From an uncultured Collinsella sp. (GTDB taxonomy: Bacteria > Actinomycetota > Coriobacteriia > Coriobacteriales > Coriobacteriaceae), in assembly GCA_902494535.1 (NCBI GenBank), contig CABUTO010000010.1:1-54461 (forward strand): 54,461 nucleotides of DNA, in the 5' to 3' direction. Of the stretch, positions 22,722 through 32,268 are shown in pieces. Position 1 is the first letter of the stretch, and every line of letters begins with the position of its first letter. The position numbers were made by a program, and so were the translations under genes. Under the pieces are notes generated by a model, which saw only the letters and a list, made by a program, of their open reading frames with translations, searched no databases and had not been told where the DNA came from.

Positions 22722-24284
22722 CTACTTGCCGTCGTCGTCCTCGGCTTCTTCTCTTGCATAGAGCTCCAGCATGCGACGGCGGTATTCGCGCACGGCGAGC
22801 TTGGCGCGCTCCAGGCGGCGACGCTCGCGCGGAGTCAGCTCGGACGGGTCAACCTCGTCTCCATAGGTCTTATCGGCAAGAAGATGTGCCGCGTCCACAA
22901 TACGGGCATCGATATGGCCGCTCGCCGCCTCGGCGGAAAGGCGCTCGGCAATCGTATCGAGCGTAGGCAAGCCCTCGAATACGCGACCATGGCCATGCGA
23001 AGTCAGCAGCTCGTGCTCACGTGCGAGCAGGCTCGCCAAATCGTGATGGGCGCGCAGGATGTCGAGCGCATCGGATGGATGCTCGGCAACTTCTGCCACG
23101 GCGGCGACCGGCGCGGCGTCGACCACGCGGTAGAAGAGCTGCGCGAGCAACGGCATCAAGAACACCGTGATGGCACCGGCGGCAACCATGACCGACGCAA
23201 TATCTTGCGACAGCGCGCCCGCGTTGACGGCAACGCTTGTCACGGCAACGATGATCGGCAGGGCCGTGGTGCAGTACAGGGCCACGGTAATGCGACCATA
23301 CGCCGACACATCGCGCGTCGCAGGACAAATGCTCATAGAGATGAGAATGGGAACGGCACGAATAATCAACAACGCCACGATAAAGCCCACGAGCAGACCC
23401 GGGCGCGACGCCACGGCCGTCAGATCGATCTTTGCGCCCGATACGGTAAAGAATACCGGAATCAAAAAGCCGTAGGCCAGGCCATCGAGCTTGGTCTCGA
23501 GCGTATGGTTGCCCTCGGGGATGATGTAGCGCAAGACAAAGCCGGCGGCAAAAGAACCCAACACGATGTCGAGATCAAAGACAGCCGAGAACGCCACGAG
23601 CGTGACCAGGATGAGCACCGTCAGGCGCACGAAGGTCTGCGACGTGGTATCGGCGCGTTCCTCGACAAACGCAAAGAAGCGGCTGCCAACGCGCTTGGAG
23701 CGGCTCGGGACCACGGCCAGCAACACGCAGACCACCGCAAACAAGCCAAGGATTACAAGCGTTTGGATGCCAGTGCGGGCAGACAGCAGCACCGACATGG
23801 CAAGCACAGGGCCGAGCTCACCCCAGGTGCCATACGCGAGAATCGAGTCGCCCACGCGCGTGCCGGTGAGCGAGCGCTCACGCATGATGGGCACGAGCGT
23901 ACCGAGCGCCGTCGAAGTGAGGGCAAGCGTCACGGCGATACCGTCGAAATGACTGACCGAGAACCACGGGGTAAAGCGTACGGCAAGCCAGGCGATACCA
24001 AACGTGACGACCCACGTCGCCAAGCCGTAGCGCCCCTCGACGCCCGTGATGCTCTTGGGGTCGATCTCAAAGCCGGCAAGCAGGAACAAAAAGGCCAGGC
24101 CCAGCTCGGACACAAGCGAGACCTCGACATCTACATGGATGACGCCGAGCATATGGGGTCCCAACACCGCGCCGAGCACGAGCAAAAAGACCGTCTCGGG
24201 AACGGGTTTTCCGGGAATCGCCGAGGCGATAAAAGGACTCGCAAAGGCCACGAGTGCGATGATGGCGAGCGAAACGAATGCCAT
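22722..24284 (-). CDS. cation:proton antiporter (CPA2-like)
   Basis: The 520-residue membrane protein has about twelve hydrophobic helices over residues 1-385 and matches the Na+/H+ or K+/H+ exchanger family (CPA2-like). Helix patterns include PETVFLLVLGAVLGPHMLG, LAFLFLLAGFEIDP and the core TLALTSTALGTLVPIM. The last ~130 residues are hydrophilic, with a charged helical tail ending RREYRRRM-like and EEAEDDDGK; this may be a regulatory cytoplasmic domain, but no TrkA or KTN motif is visible. Likely role: pH and monovalent cation homeostasis. Single gene. Confidence 0.85.
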   Translation of the reverse strand: MAFVSLAIIALVAFASPFIASAIPGKPVPETVFLLVLGAVLGPHMLGVIHVDVEVSLVSELGLAFLFLLAGFEIDPKSITGVEGRYGLATWVVTFGIAWLAVRFTPWFSVSHFDGIAVTLALTSTALGTLVPIMRERSLTGTRVGDSILAYGTWGELGPVLAMSVLLSARTGIQTLVILGLFAVVCVLLAVVPSRSKRVGSRFFAFVEERADTTSQTFVRLTVLILVTLVAFSAVFDLDIVLGSFAAGFVLRYIIPEGNHTLETKLDGLAYGFLIPVFFTVSGAKIDLTAVASRPGLLVGFIVALLIIRAVPILISMSICPATRDVSAYGRITVALYCTTALPIIVAVTSVAVNAGALSQDIASVMVAAGAITVFLMPLLAQLFYRVVDAAPVAAVAEVAEHPSDALDILRAHHDLASLLAREHELLTSHGHGRVFEGLPTLDTIAERLSAEAASGHIDARIVDAAHLLADKTYGDEVDPSELTPRERRRLERAKLAVREYRRRMLELYAREEAEDDDGK

Positions 24285-24468
24285 GTGATGCCTTTCTCTT
24301 GTTTGCGCTTCACTGTAGCACCCTCGCCGTCCTCAACGCGCCGCGAGCTGTCGTATCATAGTGAGGTTTACAAACATGTGGCTCAAGGCGACCGCAGGGC
24401 AGACCCCGCAAACCGACCGCTGCCGCATACCGTACCGTACGCCCAACCGATCAGGAAGGCAGGAACCA

Positions 24469-27400
24469 ATGGTCTCTCGTATCTACGTGGAGAAGAAACC
24501 CGGGTTCGACGTCGAGGCTCAGCAGCTCAAGGGCGAGCTGACCGAAATTCTCGGCATCAAGGGCATCGAGGCCCTGAGGATCATCAACCGCTACGACGTC
24601 GAGGGCATCGACGAGGAGCTTTTCCGCTCCTGCGTGCCGACCGTCTTTAGCGAGCCCCAGGTCGATGTGACCTACGACGAGCTCCCCGCAAGCGATGGCG
24701 CCGTCTTTGCCGTCGAATTCCTGCCTGGCCAGTTTGACCAGCGCGCCGACTCCGCCAGCGAGTGCGTGCAGCTCATCAGCCAGGGCGAGCGCCCCGCCGT
24801 GCGCTCAGCCAAGGTCTATATGATCTCGGGCGCTCTGGACGAGGCCGCCATCGATGCCATCAAGCACTACGTGGTGAACCCCGTCGAGGCGCGCATCGCC
24901 TCGCTCGACCTGCCCGAGACGCTGTACATGGAGACCCCCGAGCCCCAGCCCGTCGAGGTGCTCGACGGCTTCCGCGAGCTCGACGAGGCCGGCCTTGCCG
25001 CCTTTATCGCCGAGCGCGGCCTTGCCATGGACGAGGCGGACATCGCCTTCTGCCAGCAGTACTTCCGCGATGAGGACCGCGACCCCACCATCACCGAAAT
25101 CCGCGTGATCGACACCTATTGGTCCGACCACTGCCGCCACACCACCTTCGGCACCGTCCTGGATGACGTGACGATCGACGACGCCGTGGTGCAGCAGGCC
25201 TTCGACCGCTACATGGAGATGCGCCACGAACTCGGCCGCGACGCCAAGCCCGTCTGCCTCATGGACATGGGCACCATCGGCGCCAAGTACCTTAAGAAGA
25301 CCGGCGTCATGACCGATGTCGACGAGTCCGAGGAGATCAACGCCTGCACCGTCAAGGTGAAGGTCGATGTCGACGGCGAGGACCAGGACTGGCTGTTCCT
25401 CTTTAAGAACGAGACCCACAACCACCCGACCGAGATCGAGCCCTTCGGCGGTGCCGCCACCTGCGTGGGCGGCGCCATCCGCGACCCGCTCTCGGGCCGC
25501 AGCTACGTGTACCAGGCCATGCGCGTCACCGGCGCCGGCGACCCCACCGTCCCGGTTTCCGAGACGCTCGAGGGCAAGCTGCCGCAGCGCAAGCTCGTGA
25601 CCACTGCCGCCGCCGGCTACTCCAGCTACGGCAACCAGATCGGCCTTGCCACCGGCCAGGTCAACGAACTCTATCACCCCGGCTACGTGGCCAAGCGCAT
25701 GGAGGTCGGCGCCGTCGTGGGCGCTACCCCGGCAAACCACGTGCGCCGCGAGTGCCCCGCCCCCACCGACAAGATCATCCTGCTGGGCGGCCGCACCGGC
25801 CGCGATGGCATCGGTGGCGCCACCGGCTCCTCCAAGACCCAGAACACCGAGTCCATCGAGACCTCGGGTGCCGAGGTCCAGAAGGGCAACGCCCCGGTCG
25901 AGCGCAAGCTGCAGCGCCTGTTCCGCCGCGGCGACGCCTGCCGTCTGATCAAGCGCTGCAACGACTTTGGCGCCGGCGGCGTCTCAGTCGCCGTGGGCGA
26001 GCTTGCCGACGGCCTGTACGTGGACCTGGACACCGTGACCAAGAAGTACGACGGCCTGGACGGCACCGAGCTCGCTATCTCCGAGTCCCAGGAGCGCATG
26101 GCTTGCGCCGTCGCCGACGGTGACGTCGAGGAGTTCATGGGCTACGCCGCCGAGGAAAACCTGGAGGCGACCGTTATCGCCGAGGTTACCGCCGAGCCGC
26201 GCATGCGCATGGCCTGGAACAGCGTCGCCATCGTCGACCTGTCCCGCGAGTTCCTCAACTCCAACGGCGCACCCAAGCACCAGGTCGCCCACGTCTGTGC
26301 CCGCAGCGTGTGGCAGCCCAGCTGGGCCGGCACCACGCTCGCCGAGCGCATGACCTCGCTCGTCACCGACCTCAACGTCGCTTCCAACAAGGGCCTTTCC
26401 GAGCGCTTCGACTCCACCATCGGCGCCGCGACCGTGCTCATGCCCTTTGGCGGCAAGACGCAGCTCACCCCAAGCTCGGCCATGGTCGCCAAGTTCCCCG
26501 TGGACGGCGAGACCACCACGGCGAGCGCCATGGCATGGGGCTTCAACCCCTATCTGATGGAGGCCGACCAGTTTGCGGGCGCCTACCTGTCCGTGGTCGA
26601 GTCCATCGCCAAGCTCGTGGCTGCCGGCTTTGAGCACAAGCGCGCCTATCTCTCCTTCCAGGAGTACTTCGAGCGTCTGCGCACCGAGGCCGAGCGCTGG
26701 GGCAAGCCCACGGCAGCCGTCCTGGGCGCCCTCATGGCCCAAGTCGACCTGGGTGCCGGCGCCATCGGCGGCAAGGACTCCATGAGCGGTTCGTTTGAGG
26801 ACGAGACCGGCGAGCTCAACGTTCCGCCGACCCTGATCAGCTTCGCCGTCGCCGTGGGCAAGGCCGCCCGCGCCGTCTCGCCCGAGTTCAAGGGCCTGAC
26901 GCACCGCGTCGTCCGCATCGCCCCCGCCACCTATGGCGAGGACTACCGTCCCGACGCCCAGCAGTTGCTCGCCGCGTTTGACGCCGTCGAGGCGCTCACT
27001 GCTACCGGCAACGCTCTGGCCATCTCCACGCCCGGCTACGGCTGCGGCGCCGAGAGCCTCTTTAAGATGTGCGTCGGTAACCAGATCGGTATCGAGCTTG
27101 CCGAGGATGTAGACGTGAAGAGCCTCTTCATCCCGCTTTACGGCAGCTTTATCGTCGAGCTCGCCGAGGATGCCGAGCTGCCCGAGGTCGCCGACGGCGT
27201 TGTCGTCGAGCCCCTGGGCACCACCGTCGAGGGCTATGTCATCGACACCGGCTCCGAAGTCATCGAGCTCTCCGAGCTCCAGGAGGCCTGGGAGAGCGAC
27301 ATCGAGGGCGTCTTTGCCTACCGCAGCGCCGACGAGACCCCCGAGGTCGAGACCATCGACTTCCGCGCCAAGGACATCCACGTGTACGGCGGCGCCAAGA

Positions 27401-28215
27401 TCGCCCGCCCGCGCGTGGTTATCCCCGTGTTCCCCGGCAACAACTGCGAGTACGATAGTGCCCGTGCCTTCCGCGCCGCCGGCGCCGAGGCCGACACCTT
27501 CGTGATCAACAACCTCACGCCCGAGGCCGTCGCCGAGAGCACCCACGAGCTTGCCCGCCGCATCCGCGCAAGCCAGATCGTCATGATCCCCGGCGGCTTC
27601 TCGGGCGGCGACGAGCCCGACGGCTCCGCCAAGTTCATCACGGCGTTCTTCCGCGCTCCCGAGGTCACCGAGGCAGTCCGCGACCTGCTCAAGGCCCGCG
27701 ATGGCCTAATGCTGGGCATCTGCAACGGCTTCCAGGCCCTGATCAAGCTCGGCCTGGTGCCCTACGGCGACATCGTCGACGCCACGCCCGATGCGCCCAC
27801 GTTGACGTTCAACACCATCGGTCGCCACCAGAGCCGTCTGGTGCGCACCCACATCTCGTCCAACTTGTCCCCGTGGCTGTCGCAGTGCAGCCTGGACGAC
27901 CCCTACACCGTCGCCATCAGCCACGGCGAGGGCCGCTTTGTCGCCAACGATGAAGTGCTCGCCCAGCTGATCGCCAACGGCCAGGTCGCCACGCAGTACG
28001 TGGGCGAGAACGGTAAGCCCAGCATGGATCTCTCCGTCAACCCCAACGGCTCCGCACTCGCCATCGAGGGCATCACGAGCCCCGACGGCCGCGTCCTGGG
28101 CAAGATGGGCCATGCCGAGCGTCGCGGCGACAACCTGTACCGCAACGTGCCCGAGCATGTCCCCGGCGATAAGTTCATGCCGATCTTTGAGAGCGGCGTG
28201 GCCTACTTCGCTTAA
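24469..28215 (+). CDS. purL: phosphoribosylformylglycinamidine synthase, single-chain
   Basis: This enzyme converts FGAR, ATP and glutamine to FGAM, the fourth step of purine synthesis. At 1248 residues it joins the PurS-like N-terminal part, the two PurM-like halves of PurL (with SDHCRHTTF, NETHNHPTEIEPFGGAATC, GAGGVSVAVGELADG and GGKDSMSG) and a C-terminal glutaminase domain with the nucleophile Cys in LGICNGFQAL and ISHGEGRF. Start ATG at 24469-24471 follows AGGAAGGCAGGAA; the frame extends upstream without support. Most Gram-positives make PurS, PurQ and PurL separately, so the fused form is notable. A terminator follows. Confidence 0.97.
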   Translation: MVSRIYVEKKPGFDVEAQQLKGELTEILGIKGIEALRIINRYDVEGIDEELFRSCVPTVFSEPQVDVTYDELPASDGAVFAVEFLPGQFDQRADSASECVQLISQGERPAVRSAKVYMISGALDEAAIDAIKHYVVNPVEARIASLDLPETLYMETPEPQPVEVLDGFRELDEAGLAAFIAERGLAMDEADIAFCQQYFRDEDRDPTITEIRVIDTYWSDHCRHTTFGTVLDDVTIDDAVVQQAFDRYMEMRHELGRDAKPVCLMDMGTIGAKYLKKTGVMTDVDESEEINACTVKVKVDVDGEDQDWLFLFKNETHNHPTEIEPFGGAATCVGGAIRDPLSGRSYVYQAMRVTGAGDPTVPVSETLEGKLPQRKLVTTAAAGYSSYGNQIGLATGQVNELYHPGYVAKRMEVGAVVGATPANHVRRECPAPTDKIILLGGRTGRDGIGGATGSSKTQNTESIETSGAEVQKGNAPVERKLQRLFRRGDACRLIKRCNDFGAGGVSVAVGELADGLYVDLDTVTKKYDGLDGTELAISESQERMACAVADGDVEEFMGYAAEENLEATVIAEVTAEPRMRMAWNSVAIVDLSREFLNSNGAPKHQVAHVCARSVWQPSWAGTTLAERMTSLVTDLNVASNKGLSERFDSTIGAATVLMPFGGKTQLTPSSAMVAKFPVDGETTTASAMAWGFNPYLMEADQFAGAYLSVVESIAKLVAAGFEHKRAYLSFQEYFERLRTEAERWGKPTAAVLGALMAQVDLGAGAIGGKDSMSGSFEDETGELNVPPTLISFAVAVGKAARAVSPEFKGLTHRVVRIAPATYGEDYRPDAQQLLAAFDAVEALTATGNALAISTPGYGCGAESLFKMCVGNQIGIELAEDVDVKSLFIPLYGSFIVELAEDAELPEVADGVVVEPLGTTVEGYVIDTGSEVIELSELQEAWESDIEGVFAYRSADETPEVETIDFRAKDIHVYGGAKIARPRVVIPVFPGNNCEYDSARAFRAAGAEADTFVINNLTPEAVAESTHELARRIRASQIVMIPGGFSGGDEPDGSAKFITAFFRAPEVTEAVRDLLKARDGLMLGICNGFQALIKLGLVPYGDIVDATPDAPTLTFNTIGRHQSRLVRTHISSNLSPWLSQCSLDDPYTVAISHGEGRFVANDEVLAQLIANGQVATQYVGENGKPSMDLSVNPNGSALAIEGITSPDGRVLGKMGHAERRGDNLYRNVPEHVPGDKFMPIFESGVAYFA

Positions 28216-28252
28216 ACCTTTCCCATCGGGTACAATCCCTTCGGGTAACAAC

Positions 28253-28290
28253 ACCCGCCACCGACACATCCGGTGGCGGGTTCTTTTTTG
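28253..28290 (+). terminator. terminator of purL
   Basis: ACCCGCCACCG pairs with CGGTGGCGGGT and is followed by TCTTTTTT. It lies about 38 nt past the purL stop codon. Confidence 0.9.
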
Positions 28291-28314
28291 CTTCGCGCAT
28301 GCAGGAAGGACATC

Positions 28315-29250
28315 ATGGAAAGCCGCAAGCCGTATCTCGCCACCCTGCCCGGACTCATCCTGGGCTGTCTTGTTTGCTGTGCACTCTGGGGATCGGCCTT
28401 TCCCTGCATCAAGATCGGCTACGCACTCTTTGGTATCCCGGCGCACGATAGCGCCTCGCAGCTGCTCTTTGCGGGCTTGCGCTTCACGCTTGCCGGCGCC
28501 CTGGTTATCGTTGGGATGAGTGCGGCCCAACGCCGCCCCCTCATTCCGCAGGTTCGCGACATCAAGCCCATCTTTGTCTTGTCGCTCTTCCAGACTATCG
28601 GGCAGTACTTCTTTTTCTATCTGGGCCTCTCGCGCGCCAGCGCCATGTCGAGCTCCATCATCGAGGCCAGCGCCAACTTCCTCGCAATCCTCTTTGCCGC
28701 CCTGGCATTTCACACCGAGAAGCTCAATACGGCCAAGGTGCTTGGCTGTGCGCTGGGCTTTGCCGGCGTCGCGCTCGTCAACCTCTCGGGCGCAGATGGC
28801 ACCTTTGGCTTCAGGCTCGATGGCGAGGGCTTTATCTTGGCTTCCACTGTTGCGGGCGCCCTGTCGACCTGCCTCATTGGCATCTTCTCGCGCGAGCACG
28901 ACGGCGTCTTGCTCGCCGGCTGGCAGTTTTTAGTCGGTGGCGTGGTCCTTACCGCCATCGGGTTTTTGATGGGCGGCACGTTGTCCCCCACCGAAATTGC
29001 CCCCGCCATCGCGCTCATCATCTACATGGCGCTTATCTCCGCGGTCGCCTACTCGCTGTGGTCGCGCCTGCTTGCCGTCAACCCCGTCAGCCGCGTCTCG
29101 GTCTTTGGGTTTATGAACCCGGTCTTTGGCGTACTGCTGAGCGCGCTGCTGCTCGGCGAGGGCGCTGGCACGAGCCCCGTTACCGTACTTGTTGCCCTGC
29201 TGTTGGTCTGCGGCGGCATAATCATCGTCAACAAACCCAAAAAAGCCTAG
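28315..29250 (+). CDS. EamA/DMT family permease
   Basis: This 311-residue protein contains two EamA repeats of about five helices each (roughly 15-145 and 170-305), the drug/metabolite transporter fold. Typical features are CCALWGSAFPCIKIGY in helix one and the repeat ends SSIIEASANFLAILFAAL and NPVFGVLLSALLLGE. Substrates of this family range from amino acids to nucleosides, and nothing here narrows it. Start ATG at 28315-28317 with AGGAAGG 6 nt upstream. It lies just after the purL terminator, so it is probably transcribed on its own. Confidence 0.88.
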   Translation: MESRKPYLATLPGLILGCLVCCALWGSAFPCIKIGYALFGIPAHDSASQLLFAGLRFTLAGALVIVGMSAAQRRPLIPQVRDIKPIFVLSLFQTIGQYFFFYLGLSRASAMSSSIIEASANFLAILFAALAFHTEKLNTAKVLGCALGFAGVALVNLSGADGTFGFRLDGEGFILASTVAGALSTCLIGIFSREHDGVLLAGWQFLVGGVVLTAIGFLMGGTLSPTEIAPAIALIIYMALISAVAYSLWSRLLAVNPVSRVSVFGFMNPVFGVLLSALLLGEGAGTSPVTVLVALLLVCGGIIIVNKPKKA

Positions 29251-29439
29251 CGAGCTCACCTTTTTAGAGAGAGCCTTCACACACTTTAGCTTAATGGAAT
29301 GCACTGGCTCTCGTTGATTTCGTACCGAGCCGCGGCGGCAGACGCTCGTCTTGCCGCACCGCGCCTGGGCGTTATGGCCGGTGGCCCCCGCAAACGCAAA
29401 AAGGGCGCACGACCATCAATGCGGTCGTATGCCCCTTTT
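29251..29439. other. intergenic region between convergent genes
   Basis: A 189-bp gap between the EamA gene and the GGDEF gene with no supported frame; it contains the GGDEF gene terminator at its right end. Confidence 0.5.
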
Positions 29440-29440
29440 C
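29396..29440 (-). terminator. terminator of GGDEF gene
   Basis: On the minus strand GGGGCATACGACC pairs with GGTCGTGCGCCC (one mismatch) and is followed by TTTTTGCG, starting at the stop codon of the GGDEF gene. Confidence 0.75.
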
Positions 29441-30582
29441 TAGCGTATTTGTACGCCGGCTTTCTTTTTCTCGGCCTTGACGCGATAGAGCTCCGCATCG
29501 GCAGCGCTAAGTAAGTCTTGCCAGGTATCAACACTATCGCCGACCCGCGCGCAACCGATGGACATCCGCAATGCATACGGCACCTCGGCATGCGCGAGCT
29601 CGTCGTTGATTGTCGCGCACAGATGCATGATATCCTGTTCCGCCGCTGCCTTTTGGAGCACCACGAACTCATCGCCACCATAACGCGCGATAAAGCCACC
29701 AGACGCCGAGCAGACATCCTTGAGCGCCGTCGCAACAACCTGAAGAGCATGGTCGCCCTCCACATGTCCATAGCGATCGTTAATCTGCTTAAAGCCGTCA
29801 GCGTCCATCATAAGCAGATATACATCTTCGGCCTGATCCACATTTGAGAAGAGCGACAGCATATAGGTCTCAAAACGGTTGCGGTTGTTGAGTCCAGTCA
29901 ACGGGTCAGTCGAGATCAGTTGCTCCTGGCAGATGATATAGAGCAGCAACATGCTAATCATTATGCCGACACAAAGGCCAGGCACCGAGTATACGATCTG
30001 AAAGGTACCGCCCACCAGGGCCGGAATGGCGAAAAATGCCAAGGTTCGATAGATAGCCTTCGTCTGCAGGCTCTCGACCCTACGAGATTGCACAAACGCA
30101 TGCAGGGACGTATGTATAACGTAACAGTAGCTGACAATGGGCTGGATCATATAGGCAAAGCCGCGACGATACACGCCCTGCGAATCGATATAGAACAAGG
30201 CGTGCGTCCAGTAACTGGTAAAAGCCAGCACGACCACCAGAGCCGTAGGCAACGTTACAAGCACCACCCTATAGCGCGAGGTCACAAGGCGAGAGCCCTG
30301 CATCGTCTCGGAATAGATAAACCAAATGAGACACGCGATGGCAAAGAGCGAAAACGAAACCGCGTTGGAAATCCAGTTGGCAGCAATACCCAACGTGCCG
30401 TCCGCACCATCCGAAAGCGTCCAGATCATATCGAATAATATGTACGCGGCAGAGGTGTAGCCAAGCATGCTAAACAATAGCTGCAGGGTGCTCGAGAACA
30501 AGGAGCGACGACTTCGCGCGGCAAGCCCGATAAGAACAATCATGCATAGCAGGAATATCTCAATCTTGAGTGCCTTAACCAC
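29440..30582 (-). CDS. membrane GGDEF protein, likely diguanylate cyclase
   Basis: This protein of about 380 residues makes the second messenger cyclic di-GMP, judging by its C-terminal GGDEF domain (about 215-375). The active-site motif is intact (RYGGDEFVVLQ), with DPLTGLNNRNRFE at the domain start and DGFKQINDRYGHVEGD inside. The N-terminal ~200 residues form six or seven membrane helices with no named sensor domain. No RxxD inhibitory site is evident. The start is uncertain: I choose GTG at 30580-30582, with GAAGGGA 9 nt upstream, over a TTG six codons earlier that lacks a site. Single gene with terminator. Confidence 0.88.
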   Translation of the reverse strand: MVKALKIEIFLLCMIVLIGLAARSRRSLFSSTLQLLFSMLGYTSAAYILFDMIWTLSDGADGTLGIAANWISNAVSFSLFAIACLIWFIYSETMQGSRLVTSRYRVVLVTLPTALVVVLAFTSYWTHALFYIDSQGVYRRGFAYMIQPIVSYCYVIHTSLHAFVQSRRVESLQTKAIYRTLAFFAIPALVGGTFQIVYSVPGLCVGIMISMLLLYIICQEQLISTDPLTGLNNRNRFETYMLSLFSNVDQAEDVYLLMMDADGFKQINDRYGHVEGDHALQVVATALKDVCSASGGFIARYGGDEFVVLQKAAAEQDIMHLCATINDELAHAEVPYALRMSIGCARVGDSVDTWQDLLSAADAELYRVKAEKKKAGVQIR

Positions 30583-30771
30583 TAGACGCCATCCCTTCAA
30601 TATCCGAATGTTCAGAATCGCCCAATTCGAATCAGGGCAATAAACACCCCTTTACTCCGCAGGGGTAAAGGGAATCATAGCAAAGCGCCCGAACATCACT
30701 GCAAGACAGCTCTCGTTCGGGCGCTCAAACGGCGCGAGTTGCACGCCGGAATCATTGATGGGTATCGATTG
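30583..30771. other. intergenic region with terminator
   Basis: No gene is seen. It holds an inverted repeat CCCTTTAC/GTAAAGGG at about 30649-30674 that could be an operator of the GGDEF gene, and the kdgT-like gene terminator. Confidence 0.45.
30684..30725 (-). terminator. hairpin downstream of kdgT-like gene
   Basis: AGCGCCCGAAC pairs with GTTCGGGCGCT around a 20-nt loop, followed on the minus strand by TTTGCT. It lies 46 nt after the stop codon, and the T-run is short. Confidence 0.6.
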
Positions 30772-31794
30772 CTACTCGCCATCGATGTCGGTCGCGACGG
30801 CCTCTTCGATGGCCTCGACACCGGCAGGCGACAGGTCCTCCTTGCCCTGGCAGAACTTCTTATCGACCCAGCCGGTCAGAATCGGGGCCATGATTGCCGT
30901 GATGATGACGGCAGTGGCGATCTGCGCATACGCGGTGGGCGCAAGCTCGGCATAGCGCGGAGCGACCTCGGCGAGGGCGACCGGCGTGGTCATAGCCGTG
31001 CCGGCGATAGTGGAGCAGGCAACGGCCGCCTTGCCGTTACCACCGCACAGGCGCTCGAACGCAAAGGTGATGGGGCCGACGATAAAGAGCGTGACAAGGC
31101 CCAGCAAGATGCCGGAAATACCGCCGGTGATAAAGCTCGAAAGGCTCATGGACGCACCGAGCTGAAATCCGATAACAGCGATCGCGAGATTGGCGCCGGG
31201 AACCAGCAGGTTCTTGATAAACGGGAACAAGTTGCCCAGGACCATGCCGATAACAAGCGGCAGGATGGATCCGATGATGGTGCCGACGGGGATGTTGGCG
31301 AGACCCGAAACACCAAGGATGATCATCGTGACGGCGGGGCCGGCCGTAAAGAACAGGATACCGACGGCGCCCTGCTCGGACTCATCGCCGAACTCGCCCA
31401 TGATGCCCGTATAGAGCGCCATGTTGCAAAACGTAATGCCGCCGATGATGGAAACCGAGCTCAGGCCTAAAAAGTTATCGTTAAAGAAGTACGCGACGCC
31501 CAGACCCAGCGCGGCTGCCACTACAAGCTTAGGAATCAGCACGACGATGCCGGTCTTGATGGCGCCCGGCGTGGACTTAAAGCTGATGCCGGCGCCCACA
31601 AACAGCAGGATCGCGGCGACGATGGTATTGGAGCCACCGCGGCAGGCAGCCGTAAAGAAGCCGCCGATCTCAAAAACCTGCGGGCAGAAGGTGTTGAGCA
31701 AAAGACCGACGATCATCGGGTAAATCATGATGTCGCCCGGGATGCGCGGAACCTTGAATTTCTTTTGCTCGTTGGCAGTCGCTTCCTGTGCCAT
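30772..31794 (-). CDS. kdgT: 2-keto-3-deoxygluconate permease (KdgT-like)
   Basis: The 340-residue membrane protein matches the KDGT family, proton-coupled importers of 2-keto-3-deoxygluconate, a product of pectin and uronate breakdown. Evidence: about ten hydrophobic helices, the N-terminal FKVPRIPGDIMIYPMIVGLL, the GITFCNMALYTGIMGEFGD loop and TIAGTAMTTPVALAEVAP. Start ATG at 31792-31794 follows GGGGG by 4 nt; an upstream in-frame codon lacks support. No kdgK, kdgA or uronate genes are nearby, so the substrate is taken from family resemblance only. Confidence 0.85.
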   Translation of the reverse strand: MAQEATANEQKKFKVPRIPGDIMIYPMIVGLLLNTFCPQVFEIGGFFTAACRGGSNTIVAAILLFVGAGISFKSTPGAIKTGIVVLIPKLVVAAALGLGVAYFFNDNFLGLSSVSIIGGITFCNMALYTGIMGEFGDESEQGAVGILFFTAGPAVTMIILGVSGLANIPVGTIIGSILPLVIGMVLGNLFPFIKNLLVPGANLAIAVIGFQLGASMSLSSFITGGISGILLGLVTLFIVGPITFAFERLCGGNGKAAVACSTIAGTAMTTPVALAEVAPRYAELAPTAYAQIATAVIITAIMAPILTGWVDKKFCQGKEDLSPAGVEAIEEAVATDIDGE

Positions 31795-31944
31795 GAAACC
31801 CCCATTTCCGCTGACGCGGAACAAAAGCCCACGTCATGCTTTGCTACAGTAAAGTTTGACCATGGTACCAGAAGAAATAGACCAGCTCGGTGAAAAATTC
31901 GACAAGTTGGGATGGAACGAGATTCGGCGCCCGCGACGCCACCC

Positions 31945-32268
31945 CTATATAAGGCTCAAGACAATATAGAGTACGATGCCCGAGACGCAGCACCACAGCA
32001 TCGATTTTGTCTTGACCGCCACGACCACGACGCCGACGGCCGCAATCCAGGGAACCAAGGCAGGCCAGAGTCCCGCGTCGAACGCGCCGGGGCTCACCAA
32101 GTCGTTGGCGACCAGCGCGGCAAAGGCAGCGGGCGGGATATAGCCCAGGGCCTCGGTAATGCGGGGCGACAGGGTCCGCCCGCGCAAGGCGAACGCCGGC
32201 GCGATGCGAAAGAACGCGATAGCAGCCCACGACGACAGCCACAGAACCAAGAACTCGTTAACGGGCAT
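31945..32268 (-). CDS. azlD: AzlD family transport subunit
   Basis: This 107-residue protein has four hydrophobic segments and belongs to the AzlD family, the small partner of AzlC in exporters of branched-chain amino acids and their analogues. Family features include FFRIAPAFALRGRTLSP near the N-terminus and YIPPAAFAALVAND. Start ATG at 32266-32268 lies inside the end of azlC (11-bp overlap), which implies translational coupling; the longer upstream frame is antisense-type noise. In B. subtilis the pair is controlled by AzlB/Lrp, but no such gene is next to it here. Confidence 0.9.
   Translation of the reverse strand: MPVNEFLVLWLSSWAAIAFFRIAPAFALRGRTLSPRITEALGYIPPAAFAALVANDLVSPGAFDAGLWPALVPWIAAVGVVVVAVKTKSMLWCCVSGIVLYIVLSLI

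Noticed and set aside
22884..24650. 588-residue frame on the plus strand opposite the antiporter gene
   Set aside because: Arg/His/Gln/Asp-rich translation typical of an antisense frame of a membrane protein; it also runs into the purL start region.
25984..27546. 520-residue frame on the minus strand inside purL
   Set aside because: Shadow of the purL frame; low-complexity Gly/Leu/Asp composition and no start signal.
30772..31794. Part of a pectin/uronate catabolic operon
   Set aside because: No kdgK, kdgA or other uronate gene is next to the KdgT-like permease; it is flanked by a GGDEF gene and azlD.
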